From assembly GCA_910579015.1 (NCBI GenBank), contig CAJTRO010000028.1, positions 9,893 to 48,084 on the forward strand: a stretch of 38,192 nucleotides of DNA. Direction: 5' to 3'. This document shows, in pieces, positions 1-8,757 of the stretch (the stretch's first letter is position 1; every line of letters starts with the position of its first letter). The DNA is from an uncultured Dorea sp. GTDB lineage: Bacteria > Bacillota_A > Clostridia > Lachnospirales > Lachnospiraceae. Position numbers and translations under genes: made by a program. The notes beneath the pieces are model-generated. The model searched no databases and had not been told where the DNA came from. It saw nothing but the letters and a program-made list of their open reading frames with translations.

Positions 1-1
1 G

Positions 2-754
2 ATCTATGAATCTCTCTTTACGGAGATCCTTGAGAACCCAAACGCCTCCGTCAAGCAGTATGAGGATCAGGCAAGCTTCATCCCCGGACTTGACATGGAG
101 GGATATTTCCGGCTTGCCCGCATCAGCTATGACAATACCTCGGACATGCCCTACTCCTTCATAAGCTGGAATCTAAGGAGCGCCTCGCCCATGTGGAAGC
201 CCTTCGTCTACGAGAATGCGCTGTATGTGCTGCGCATCAATACGGCCTCTGAGAAACTGGGGGATTTCCTTCTCCCCGGCCAGGAATCCCTCTTCCTCTC
301 AAGCCTCAACGGGATCTCATTTACATGCGGCATCAGCAACACCTTCTTCTCACTGATGGATCTGCCTGCCGCTGTATTGCAGTGTAATGAGGCGATCCGC
401 CTGGGAAGGCTTAAGGATGAGCCCCTGAGGCAGTTTTATCAGTTCAAGGATGTATTTGTGCCCTACATCCTGCAAGAACTTAAGAAGGTTGTCCCCTCAG
501 AGATGCTCTCCTCTCCTTGCTATGAGATCCTGAAAAGGTACGACCGCAAGAACCACACGGATCTGTGTGAGATCTTCATGCAGTATCTGGAAAATGAACG
601 CAGCATCGGCCAGACCTCCAACGCCATCTTCCTTCACAGGAACACGGTCCAGAATAAAGTGAAAAAAGCCATCTCTGTCATGGGAAATGAATGCAGCACT
701 TCCCAGGCAGCCGTGGCTTTTATCCTGGCCTATATGAATGACCGCCAGATCTGA
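2..754 (+). CDS. PucR/CdaR-type helix-turn-helix regulator, 3' part
   Basis: The reading frame is open from the first base of the window, so this is the C-terminal 250 residues of a longer protein; the ATG at 95 is internal. The last ~60 residues contain an HTH of the PucR C-terminal type (FLHRNTVQNKVKKAI, followed by a helix ending near the C terminus), preceded by a helical region of the kind found in CdaR/PucR proteins. Such proteins are cytoplasmic transcription activators whose N-terminal sensory domain is not visible here, so the effector is unknown. It converges on the histidine kinase gene with only six bases between the stop codons, and I see no terminator hairpin between them. The HTH family assignment is fairly secure; the regulated pathway cannot be stated. 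Confidence 0.75.
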   Translation: MYESLFTEILENPNASVKQYEDQASFIPGLDMEGYFRLARISYDNTSDMPYSFISWNLRSASPMWKPFVYENALYVLRINTASEKLGDFLLPGQESLFLSSLNGISFTCGISNTFFSLMDLPAAVLQCNEAIRLGRLKDEPLRQFYQFKDVFVPYILQELKKVVPSEMLSSPCYEILKRYDRKNHTDLCEIFMQYLENERSIGQTSNAIFLHRNTVQNKVKKAISVMGNECSTSQAAVAFILAYMNDRQI

Positions 755-760
755 GCTCCA

Positions 761-3316
761 TCATTCCTTTTTCAGATACTTCGCCAGCATACGCGAGATC
801 TCCTGTATATCTACAGGCTTCGCGATATGTGCGTTCATCCCGCACTCCAGACACTTCCTGATATCGTCTGAGAATGCATCCGCGCTCATGGCGATAATGG
901 GTATATCCGCGGCGTCCGCGCGGTCCAGCGAACGGATCGCGCTGGCCGCCTCAAACCCTGACATCTCCGGCATCCGAAGGTCCATCAGCACCACATCATA
1001 TTCACCGGCCTCGGACTGTTCAAACATCTCCACACAGATCCTGCCGTTCTCTGCCCACTTAAGTTCAAATCCAAGTTCCGACAGCAACTCGTCGGCGATC
1101 TCCCAGTTCAGGTCGTTATCCTCTGCCAGAAGAATGCGTTTTCCGTGGAAGTCAACGGTCTCGTCTTCTTCCGGCTCCTCCTTAAGCCGCGGATAATCGT
1201 CAAGCCGTCTGAGGTGCTCATACAGCGTAGAGCAGAACACCGGCTTTGGGATACAGCCTGACAGTCCTGCTTTCTTTACATTGTCCTCCAGCTCCGCCAT
1301 ATCCTCTCCGTTCACGACCAGCAGGATCGGGATACCGGAACCGTCCCGTTCCCGCAGATTCCTGAAATTATCAAGCCCGTTCCTCTGCGGCATCATCTGA
1401 TCAAGCAGGACAACCCTATATTCTTCCTGCTCCCTGCGGCGCTTTGCCGTCAGTTCAAGCGCGCTTCTCCTGTCTGTTACCCGGTCCGCCTGTGCTCCAA
1501 GCAGGCCGAGAGAAGTAATAATACTCTCTCCAAGCATCTCGTCTTCCGTCACCAGCAGTACATTCCAGTCCGGAAGGCGCATCTTGCCGGTCTTATCAAG
1601 CAGTCTCTCTATATCAAGGATCACATGAAACTCACTGCCCTTGCCCTCTTCACTTTTTACTTCAATCGTCCCGTCCATGGCGTCTACGATGTATCGGGTG
1701 ATCGCAAGACCTAAGCCCGCGCCTTCGGATTTCTTGATCCGGGCGTTATCCTCCCGCATAAATGATTCGAAGATCCTGCTCTTTACCTTCTCCTGTATCC
1801 CGATCCCGTTATCCTTCACGCGAAGATGAAGCCGTATGTACGCATCTTTCTTGGGTGACTCTTCCTCGTCTATCACCAGCTGGATGCGTCCCCCTTCCGG
1901 GGTATATTTAACGGCGTTCCCCAAAAGATTCAGCAGTATCTGGCTCAGGCGCAGACCGTCACAGCAGATCGTCTCAACCGTAACATTCTTTATATACACG
2001 TTGAAATGCTGTTTCTTCTCCTTGATCTGTGCCTGCATGATACCCACAATACTCTGCATGATATCCGGGAGGAATACCTGCTCCATATTGAGCGTCATCT
2101 TCCCGCTCTCAATCTTGGACATATCCAGGATATCGTTGATCAGTCCCAGAAGATGCCTGCTTGACATCGTGATCTTCCTCAGGCAGTTCTGCACCTGCTG
2201 TCTGTTATCTATATTGGCGTTGGCGATCGCCGTCATCCCGACAATGCCGTTCATAGGTGTACGGATATCGTGGCTCATGTTGGAGAGAAATTCACTCTTT
2301 GCCTTATTCGCATACTCCGCCGCCTGTCTTGCGTCTTCCAGCTCATGCATCTGCCGTCTCATCAGGCGGAAATATCCGCCGAATACCAACAGAAGCAGCG
2401 CGAGGATCAGCGCACTCTCTCCCAGCGCGGTCCTGCTCCAGTGGCTTCCCAGCCTGTCAATGGATTCATCCAGCATTCCATACGGCATGGACAGGATCAG
2501 ATACCACTCTGAATAGGGCAGACTGGTACAGTAGAGACTCTGACGCTCTCCTGCCACACAGATCTGGCTTGAATAATTCCTCCGTGAATCCATCGCATTA
2601 CTTAGTTCCTCAACAAACTGTTCCACACTCTTGCCGTCAATCTCTTCATACAGATCGCCCACTCGCTGAAAATAGTTATCGCCCTTCACGCCCTGTCCAT
2701 GTATGGAGAAACTGCCGTCTCTGTGGATCACAGTATAATTGACCAGCGCATTGTCTGCCGCAAGTGCAAGGGTATCGCTGAAATAGCTTGCCGGAAGCCC
2801 GGCCACCAGACCGGCAGTGCGCCTTCCGTCCTGTAACGAATAGGAAAAGGGCACACCCATAAGGATGACATCCCCTCCGGCCTCGTTGCGTCCCACCGCC
2901 GCCTGTTCCTCTCCGCTCATTAATGAATCCAGAAAGTCTTCACTCTTTACCACCTTCGCACAGGTGCCGCAAATATCTTCGAACCTGCCGTCGCTTGTAC
3001 AGAATGCCAGATATTCAAATCCCCTGTCCTTCGCACTATATGAAAGGGATCTCTTAAGAGCCCCGATGCTGTCGTAATCCTTCAGCGGTATCGAACAGGC
3101 AAGCGCCTCTACCTGGGCCAGCTGCATCTCTATTGTGGTCCCGAAATGCAGACTGACCTGTTCGCCCATCCCTTCCATATAGATCTCGCCAACTTCCTGG
3201 ATCGTATCTGCGCTCTTCTGATTCATCCGCACGGACTGTGAAGAGACGATAACGATACAGATGGTCGTTACGATGAACGCACTGATCGCCAGATATCGGA
3301 TATTTTTGTTACCCAT
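761..3316 (-). CDS. Hybrid sensor histidine kinase with two receiver domains
   Basis: An 851-residue membrane-bound hybrid kinase. A transmembrane helix near residues 8-26 is followed by a ~270-residue extracytoplasmic region of Cache-like size, then a second membrane helix around 298-318. Next comes a HisKA domain with phospho-acceptor His349 in the motif SHDIRTP, a HATPase domain (DNGIGI and GAGLGLAI motifs) and two receivers with candidate phospho-Asp at 639 (LLDQMMP) and 779 (LMDLRMP). The second receiver is canonical, with a TSA-like MSADA and a PKP-type lysine near the end. There is no HPt or output domain, so signalling must pass to a separate partner. It follows the SPFH gene by 74 bp in the same direction and may be co-transcribed with it. 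A GGGAGG ribosome site lies ~8 bases before the ATG. The ligand is unknown. Confidence 0.93.
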   Translation of the reverse strand: MGNKNIRYLAISAFIVTTICIVIVSSQSVRMNQKSADTIQEVGEIYMEGMGEQVSLHFGTTIEMQLAQVEALACSIPLKDYDSIGALKRSLSYSAKDRGFEYLAFCTSDGRFEDICGTCAKVVKSEDFLDSLMSGEEQAAVGRNEAGGDVILMGVPFSYSLQDGRRTAGLVAGLPASYFSDTLALAADNALVNYTVIHRDGSFSIHGQGVKGDNYFQRVGDLYEEIDGKSVEQFVEELSNAMDSRRNYSSQICVAGERQSLYCTSLPYSEWYLILSMPYGMLDESIDRLGSHWSRTALGESALILALLLLVFGGYFRLMRRQMHELEDARQAAEYANKAKSEFLSNMSHDIRTPMNGIVGMTAIANANIDNRQQVQNCLRKITMSSRHLLGLINDILDMSKIESGKMTLNMEQVFLPDIMQSIVGIMQAQIKEKKQHFNVYIKNVTVETICCDGLRLSQILLNLLGNAVKYTPEGGRIQLVIDEEESPKKDAYIRLHLRVKDNGIGIQEKVKSRIFESFMREDNARIKKSEGAGLGLAITRYIVDAMDGTIEVKSEEGKGSEFHVILDIERLLDKTGKMRLPDWNVLLVTEDEMLGESIITSLGLLGAQADRVTDRRSALELTAKRRREQEEYRVVLLDQMMPQRNGLDNFRNLRERDGSGIPILLVVNGEDMAELEDNVKKAGLSGCIPKPVFCSTLYEHLRRLDDYPRLKEEPEEDETVDFHGKRILLAEDNDLNWEIADELLSELGFELKWAENGRICVEMFEQSEAGEYDVVLMDLRMPEMSGFEAASAIRSLDRADAADIPIIAMSADAFSDDIRKCLECGMNAHIAKPVDIQEISRMLAKYLKKE

Positions 3317-3389
3317 AGATCCATTTCCTCCCGAAATACCTTAATCTTAGGAAAACGCTCCGTTCCCAGCCAAAAACCGTGAATGATAA

Positions 3390-4751
3390 TTATTCTCCCG
3401 GCCTCGGACTTCCGCATTCCGAGCAGAACTTCCCTCTGTTTCGCGTACCGCAGGCGCACGTCCATCCGGCCTTTGAAACCGGCTTTGGAGCACCGCATTC
3501 TACACAGAATTTCCCGGTATTACCGGTTGTTTTACAGACACCGCAGCTCCAGCCCGTCTCCGAATCCAATGCCTGGGACGGCTGTGGAGCCTGATACTGG
3601 CCGGACGCATACGGCTCGGACACCCCGCTTGGCTGATACTGGCCTGATGCATACGGCCGGGGCGCCTCACTGGACTGGTATTGGCCGGGCGTATACGGCC
3701 GGGATGCCTCACCTGCCTGATACCGCCCCGTATCGGTCGTCTGCCTCTGCCCCATGGCGTACAGGCTCTGTAGATCGGCGCCGCCTGCCTGCTGTGCCAT
3801 GCCCATCCCCATGAATCCGGCCATCGCACCATTTCTGTTTCCGGCCGCTATACGCATCGCATCCGCCTGTGCGCCAGCCAGCGCAGCCGCGGCCATATTC
3901 GGATCGCGCATCACCGCCGACTTCTGAAGCTGCCTGATCATATCCTCATCTTCTTTCGAGGCTGTAATACTGTTCACGCCAAGGGAATAGACCATGATCC
4001 CCCTAAGCTCTGTCCATTTCCTCGAAAGAACCTCATTCAGCGCCTCCGACAGTTCCATTGTATGCCCCGGCAGAGCGCTGTAACGGATCCCCATCTCCGA
4101 AATCCTCGCAAACGCAGGCTGGAGCGCCGTCAGAAGCTCCGATTTCAACATGGAATCTATCTGGTCTCTCGTGTATACATAACCGACATTTCCGCAGACA
4201 TTCGCATAGAATACCATCGGATTCACGATCCGATAGGAGTATTCCCCGTTACACCGGACGGAGATATCTACGTCCAGCCCTATGTTCCTGTCCACAACAC
4301 GGAAAGGGACCGGATTCGGCGTGCCGTATTTATTCCCGGATATCTCTTTGATATTTACATAATAAATCCTCTGATCTCTTCCTGCGCCTCCGCCGAATTC
4401 GAAGCGCCTCCACGCCTCTCTTGCAATTCCTTTAAGTCCTTCGACAAAATCGCCTCCAAACACAGACGGACTGGTCCCGGTATCGTAAGTATATGCGCCC
4501 GGCTCTGCACATGCGTCTATCACTCTGCCGTCCTCTACAATGATCATACACTGACCGTTCGCCACGGCGATGTGCGAGCCGTCCGTGATGACATTATCCT
4601 CCCCTTTTCTGTTGGCTGTCCGCCCGGATACATGCTTCTCCCCTCTTGCCATCAACACGTCCGCATCCAGTGCGTCACAATAAAAATACTCCTTCCACTG
4701 GTCTGCCAATGTTCCCTTCGCCGCATTCCACGCTGATTTTATCAAACCCAT
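3390..4751 (-). CDS. SPFH-domain protein with C-terminal zinc ribbons (YdjI-like)
   Basis: A 453-residue protein. Residues ~30-290 match the SPFH/band-7-like fold of the 'virion core protein' family typified by Bacillus YdjI. A low-complexity Ala/Met-rich stretch follows, then three 14-residue tandem repeats containing PY-xx-GQYQ, then two C-terminal zinc ribbons (CGVC...CVEC and CACG...CSEC). In Bacillus, YdjI links the membrane proteins YdjG/YdjH to the PspA homologue YdjF in an envelope-stress module. Here the zinc-ribbon and TPM genes lie upstream on the same strand, but a restriction-modification pair separates them from this gene. The ATG is 33 bp after the endonuclease stop and is preceded by GGGAG. 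The family assignment is strong; a role in membrane stress is inferred from homologues. Confidence 0.88.
   Translation of the reverse strand: MGLIKSAWNAAKGTLADQWKEYFYCDALDADVLMARGEKHVSGRTANRKGEDNVITDGSHIAVANGQCMIIVEDGRVIDACAEPGAYTYDTGTSPSVFGGDFVEGLKGIAREAWRRFEFGGGAGRDQRIYYVNIKEISGNKYGTPNPVPFRVVDRNIGLDVDISVRCNGEYSYRIVNPMVFYANVCGNVGYVYTRDQIDSMLKSELLTALQPAFARISEMGIRYSALPGHTMELSEALNEVLSRKWTELRGIMVYSLGVNSITASKEDEDMIRQLQKSAVMRDPNMAAAALAGAQADAMRIAAGNRNGAMAGFMGMGMAQQAGGADLQSLYAMGQRQTTDTGRYQAGEASRPYTPGQYQSSEAPRPYASGQYQPSGVSEPYASGQYQAPQPSQALDSETGWSCGVCKTTGNTGKFCVECGAPKPVSKAGWTCACGTRNRGKFCSECGSPRPGE
3591..3725 (-). repeat. Three tandem 42-bp repeats inside the SPFH gene
   Basis: In-frame 42-bp units, seen as the recurring plus-strand word CTGATACTGGCC (variants TATTGG, TACCGC) at steps of 42 bases between 3591 and 3717. 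They encode 14-residue units ending in QYQ and containing P-Y-x-x-G, forming a flexible Tyr/Pro/Gln linker between the SPFH domain and the zinc ribbons. The copies are imperfect, so the repeat is not brand new, but its number could vary between strains. Confidence 0.8.
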
Positions 4752-4784
4752 AATCCTGCTCCCATATCCCTTTCTGTATTGATC

Positions 4785-5531
4785 TTATATACCAAAACCT
4801 ATTTGCAGACGATTCGCCTCCGTCAACTTGGGTTCCAGAATTTTTATCAAATCCTGTAATTCGACCTTACTTTCTGCGTTCAGACCAAGACAATTTGCAA
4901 TCCCCGCAGAATCCGTACTTACCCGTACATCTAAAGTTAACCCCAGTTTATTCCCATCTTTAGCAAAATTATATGAATGAATATGAACAGGATCTCCAAG
5001 TCTGACTCCTTCAATTCCTTCAAAATTAAAGTCACTCTTCATATGCTCATATAATGGCTTTTGGATAATTAAAACCAAATGCTTATTTAAATGCTCAAAT
5101 GTCTCACTTTTGTGATGCATCTGTATTAGAATCGTCTTTAATGTCATTTTCCAATTCATCCCAAAAGCTTTTTTACGTTTTAGATCTTCAAAATCTACTT
5201 CTATCCCGCGTTCTTTCAAAAATCCCTGACGTTCCGGCCATACCGTGCCTGTGGTGTCCATAGTCTGTAATTCGATCCCAATAAAATCCTTTACTTTTCT
5301 ATCCTTGGCAGATACTAAAAAATAATCAACATGTCCTCCGGGAATTTGGACTTCCGAAACCAGGTACAATTCATTGCCCGGTTCATGCATAGTCAGGAGA
5401 TGAAGACAATCTATAAATATCTGATTATGCTCCAGAAGTCTGAACGGACATATCTGTTCCTTCATTGCCAGTTCAAAATCCTGCGCATTATCATCACAAT
5501 ACAAGCCAAAGAATTCGCTGATTTTACTCAT
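4785..5531 (-). CDS. NotI-family type II restriction endonuclease
   Basis: A 248-residue protein. I place the start at the ATG at 5531, which overlaps the end of the methyltransferase gene (ATGAGTAA, 8 bp shared); a longer reading frame starting at 5591 lies wholly inside the methyltransferase. The core GGHVDYF...FIGIELQTMDTTG resembles the NotI endonuclease fold, with a PD-(D/E)xK-like site made of Asp69, Glu87 and Gln89 (E-L-Q; NotI uses a D...E-x-Q triad). It is much shorter than NotI (383 aa) and lacks the clustered cysteines of NotI's iron site. Translational coupling to the methyltransferase supports a type II R-M pair. Base composition is clearly more AT-rich than the genes on either side, which suggests horizontal acquisition. 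The exact recognition site is unproven. Confidence 0.78.
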   Translation of the reverse strand: MSKISEFFGLYCDDNAQDFELAMKEQICPFRLLEHNQIFIDCLHLLTMHEPGNELYLVSEVQIPGGHVDYFLVSAKDRKVKDFIGIELQTMDTTGTVWPERQGFLKERGIEVDFEDLKRKKAFGMNWKMTLKTILIQMHHKSETFEHLNKHLVLIIQKPLYEHMKSDFNFEGIEGVRLGDPVHIHSYNFAKDGNKLGLTLDVRVSTDSAGIANCLGLNAESKVELQDLIKILEPKLTEANRLQIGFGI

Positions 5532-6606
5532 ATACCGTCTCCATTTTTCTGTTATCCAACGGTTCAAACAGACTGCACCTTTCCCGGGCAATCTCTAAAT
5601 ACTCTGATGACACGTCGATACCGATTGATTTTCTTTGCAAAGTTGCCGCAACATAGTTTGTAGTACCGGTTCCGGTAAATGGATCTAATACAATTCCTTT
5701 CGGCGGACACGTCAGTACAATTGGAGTTTTTATTAAGTCTTCAGGATATGGAGCAAAGTGAACTTTTCTACCTTGCGTATCTTCCGGTATAATCTGCCAG
5801 ACATCCGATATCATACTCCCCTTTGGATTATAAAAAAGAAAATAAAATCCCTTTTCCTCCAACTCCTTTGCACGACCGCTCAAATTTACAGTATTTCCGT
5901 TTGTTACCCTTTGATTTCCGCCCTTAATAACCATTCGGAAATCAGATATTTCACCCTTCCTTATTCTATCCAACGCATTATCCAGAGCAGCAAACGCATT
6001 CTCTCTCTGCTCTTCGGTAAGCTCCGTACTTAGTTCAATCTTCCGCTTATATCGGACACCGCTGACACCCGTTGCACTTATTACCGATCCATTTTCAACA
6101 CGAGCTTTGCCCGGCTTTTTACGGACTGCATCTGCATCATAATAGTATCCGCTTTTCTTTTTTACAAAATGAAAAAAAGGTTCATATTCATTTCCCAAAC
6201 TATCTTTAGACTGTGACATAGCACCTTTTATCTTATCCCATATTACAATATTGCGCAGAATCCAACTTTGCTCATCCTGCATCCTAATTGCCACACGATA
6301 TGGAATATTAAGTAATTGTTTATTCTTATAGCTGTCTCCTATATTAAGCCAAAATGAACCTGTGGGTTTTAAAACCCGATATATCTCTTGTATGATAGCA
6401 AGTAAATTATCAATATACTTCTGATATGTCACTTCCATTCCAATCCCGCCGTTCAAATACTGCCTCTTCATGTAATAGGGCGGACTGGTCACAACACAAT
6501 CTATACTATTATCCGGAATTTTCATTAACACATGTAAAGAATCTCCACATACAAAATACGGCGATAACAAACTACCATCTTGTATGTATTCTTTAACTGT
6601 AATCAT
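5524..6606 (-). CDS. DNA methyltransferase of the R-M pair (TSPPY type)
   Basis: A 360-residue S-adenosylmethionine-dependent DNA methyltransferase. Catalytic motif IV is near the N terminus (VVTSPPYY, residues 39-45) and the cofactor motif I is near the C terminus (DPFTGTGTT from residue 308, followed by IGIDVSSEYLEIA), giving the circularly permuted beta-class order. SPPY rather than DPPY is typical of N4-cytosine methyltransferases, though some act on adenine. Its ATG has a GGAGG site six bases upstream and lies 42 bp after the TPM gene. The endonuclease gene overlaps its 3' end by 8 bp, so it should protect the host from that nuclease. The sequence is AT-rich compared with the flanking Ydj-like genes. 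Confidence 0.9.
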   Translation of the reverse strand: MITVKEYIQDGSLLSPYFVCGDSLHVLMKIPDNSIDCVVTSPPYYMKRQYLNGGIGMEVTYQKYIDNLLAIIQEIYRVLKPTGSFWLNIGDSYKNKQLLNIPYRVAIRMQDEQSWILRNIVIWDKIKGAMSQSKDSLGNEYEPFFHFVKKKSGYYYDADAVRKKPGKARVENGSVISATGVSGVRYKRKIELSTELTEEQRENAFAALDNALDRIRKGEISDFRMVIKGGNQRVTNGNTVNLSGRAKELEEKGFYFLFYNPKGSMISDVWQIIPEDTQGRKVHFAPYPEDLIKTPIVLTCPPKGIVLDPFTGTGTTNYVAATLQRKSIGIDVSSEYLEIARERCSLFEPLDNRKMETVYE

Positions 6607-6648
6607 TCACATCCTCCATCTCTTTATCAAATTCCTGTCATGATATCC

Positions 6649-7632
6649 CTAAAACTTCCCACTGCTCCCAGAACGGTCGGAATGCACCCGGCCCTTGCCT
6701 CCCGAGCCGCCCGCATGATTATTCTCCGGGCGTTTCGTCCGCCGCACCGTATGGTACAAAAACCGGTCCGTCTGCCGGTACAGCCGGAAGCTTCCCGCTT
6801 TCATATATTCCATCGCCCCGTCCCTTGGCACTCTGGTATTCATCCCCTTCTTCCAGGACAGCACGATACTCAGCGATACCACAAACGACAGCAGAAACGA
6901 CACTCCGATGATCACAGGAATCCTTCCTCCCTGTCCGTAGGGGTGGTCTTCTGTATAGGGCTTTCCCGCCTCATTCGCCTTAAGATAATCTTCCGCCATA
7001 GACAGATACCGGGAAAATGCATCGTAATAATCACCGTCAGACAGGTCATCCAGTATCCGTTCTGCGATCAGTTCCCTTCCATATGTAGAAAATGCTTCCT
7101 GGGCCGCCCCAAAACCGACCAGCCCCCAGTCGCGCTCTGCCATACTGACTGCAAGCATCACTCCGCTTCCGGCGCTGTCTTTCCCAAGTCCGCATTCTGT
7201 AAAGATCTGTCTCTGCCAGTTCTTGATATCTCCTCCACCGAAATCCGGCGTCGTGATGATATAAGCCTCTGTACGATACTCTCTGCAAATCCCGGCGCAC
7301 ATCTCTTCCAGGGCTTCCTCCTCGTCATCCGACAGAAGCGAGGCATCATCCTGAACATATCCTGTGATCTTAAGCTTTGCCTCCGCGTCGTCCTCCGGCA
7401 CAGGTACAGTCTCAGCCGCAGAAACGTCGTCCCCCGGCACAGGTGCAGTCTCAGCCGCAGAAACGTCGTCCTTTGCCCCCTCCGTCTCTTCTGCATATAC
7501 ACGGGCAAGTCCCGGACAACTATGATCCTCTAAGCCAACCGCAGCCACGGCAAACAACACAGCCAGCGCCATCCCCCTGCCGGCAGACGCGCATCTTCTC
7601 CCGACAGCCTCTTTCAAACACTTCCATTCCAT
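6649..7632 (-). CDS. TPM-domain membrane protein (YdjH/YgcG-like)
   Basis: The start is taken at the ATG at 7632, whose A overlaps the TGA stop of the upstream gene (TGATG), giving 327 residues. An N-terminal hydrophobic stretch (about residues 20-35, ending near ARVYAEE) looks like a signal peptide or anchor. An acidic Ala/Pro linker with a duplicated VSAAET segment follows, then a TPM domain (residues ~75-215, with YVQDDASLLSDDEE and RTEAYIITTPDFGG). A membrane helix (IIGVSFLLSFVVSLSIVL) and a basic/Gly/Ser tail ending in SGSSGKF complete it. TPM proteins of this architecture pair with zinc-ribbon membrane proteins (YdjG/YdjH in Bacillus). Translational coupling to the upstream gene agrees with a complex. 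The biochemical function is unknown. Confidence 0.85.
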   Translation of the reverse strand: MEWKCLKEAVGRRCASAGRGMALAVLFAVAAVGLEDHSCPGLARVYAEETEGAKDDVSAAETAPVPGDDVSAAETVPVPEDDAEAKLKITGYVQDDASLLSDDEEEALEEMCAGICREYRTEAYIITTPDFGGGDIKNWQRQIFTECGLGKDSAGSGVMLAVSMAERDWGLVGFGAAQEAFSTYGRELIAERILDDLSDGDYYDAFSRYLSMAEDYLKANEAGKPYTEDHPYGQGGRIPVIIGVSFLLSFVVSLSIVLSWKKGMNTRVPRDGAMEYMKAGSFRLYRQTDRFLYHTVRRTKRPENNHAGGSGGKGRVHSDRSGSSGKF

Positions 7633-8711
7633 CACAGTACACCCCCAAACAGCAGGATCCCCAGAATGGAACACACCACCGTCCCGGCCGCCGTGAATCC
7701 AAACAGATATCTCCAGAACGCCCCCTTATCTACCGGAAGCTCTCCCACCATCTTCCCCGTCTGCCCGTTGATCGCAAACTGGTATTTCTTATCGCGATAG
7801 ACCGTCTCAAAGAGCCAGACCGGTAACAGGGCATACTGTACCTTCCCATTATGGGATGAAAGCCTCCTCTTACTCACCGTCACGGTCTGATATCCCTTGA
7901 CCGTACTTCTCAACACCTGTTCGGCGCTGTTATAGAGACGCTCCTTCGCCCTGCCTTCCGCAGCCTTCGCATCCACATCATAGCGGTCCGTCTCATATCC
8001 CGCCAGATACCCTGGATCAAACCCGGTCAGCCCTCTGTAATCAAAAGGCTCTATAGATTCTGTGGTACTGTCATCCATCTCTATACTGCCGTCCACCGGC
8101 ACATGATAGAATTCCATCGTGCCTCCCCTGTTCATCATGAAATGGGACGTCTCTACATAGTCGTACCTGCTGTCGCTCCATGCCCTCACACGTGTTCCCC
8201 GAAAGCTCATATCCGCATCCGCCTTACAGTCAAACAGCCAGTACGGTACATAATATCCCGTCAGATTCTTAAGATAGCTCCTGTCCTTAAAATTCTTCGG
8301 GAGCAGACGCTTTCCCTTGCAGAAGCCTTCCAGCATCTGCCGGGCCTCTTGGCCCTGCACCTGAAACGGGATCATGACATCCGGTTCAAGATGTCCTGAC
8401 GCCGCGGCTTTGATGACGATAACATTGTCGCAGTACGGGCATTTCGTACTGACCGTATGCTCATCCGCCTCCACCTGCGCCCCGCAGGACGGGCAGATAT
8501 ATCTGCCGTCAGCTGAACGTTCTGCCCCCTTCTTATTCTGGTATTCCCAGCTTAAGTCCTGCTCTGCATCCGCCTGCTCCTCCTGCTCATATTCCTTTAT
8601 CGTCTCCAGATCATATTGATTCCCGCAGCTTTGGCAGGAAAGCTTCTGCGTATCGGGCAGGAACTGTAACCCTGCGCCGCAGCATGGGCACTTATATTGT
8701 ACAAGATCCAT
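7632..8711 (-). CDS. Zinc-ribbon membrane protein (YdjG-like)
   Basis: A 359-residue protein. The start is chosen at 8711 (MDLVQYKCP) because AAAGGAGA sits six bases upstream; an in-frame ATG at 8747 lacks such a site. The N terminus holds a zinc ribbon (Cys8/Cys11 and Cys26/Cys29) and a second ribbon follows at about residues 70-98 (CPSC...CPYC). The middle part, with YYVPYWLFDCKAD and ALLPVWLFETVY segments, is typical of the 'TFIIB-type zinc ribbon' proteins related to Bacillus YdjG. A hydrophobic C-terminal segment (about 335-359) anchors it in the membrane. It is the first gene of the minus-strand module and has a likely promoter immediately upstream. Function is inferred only from the YdjFGHI envelope-stress module. 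Confidence 0.82.
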   Translation of the reverse strand: MDLVQYKCPCCGAGLQFLPDTQKLSCQSCGNQYDLETIKEYEQEEQADAEQDLSWEYQNKKGAERSADGRYICPSCGAQVEADEHTVSTKCPYCDNVIVIKAAASGHLEPDVMIPFQVQGQEARQMLEGFCKGKRLLPKNFKDRSYLKNLTGYYVPYWLFDCKADADMSFRGTRVRAWSDSRYDYVETSHFMMNRGGTMEFYHVPVDGSIEMDDSTTESIEPFDYRGLTGFDPGYLAGYETDRYDVDAKAAEGRAKERLYNSAEQVLRSTVKGYQTVTVSKRRLSSHNGKVQYALLPVWLFETVYRDKKYQFAINGQTGKMVGELPVDKGAFWRYLFGFTAAGTVVCSILGILLFGGVL

Positions 8712-8757
8712 GAACGGTCTCCTTTCACAGCTTCTTCTATCCGTCATATCTGCATAT

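Noticed and set aside
5532..5591. A longer N terminus for the NotI-like nuclease starting at 5591.
   Set aside because: These 20 codons lie wholly inside the methyltransferase gene; the overlapping ATGAGTAA at 5531 is a better coupled start.
7377..7826. A plus-strand frame with repeated PPAQVQSQPQKR units.
   Set aside because: The repeat reflects the duplicated VSAAET linker of the TPM gene read on the opposite strand.
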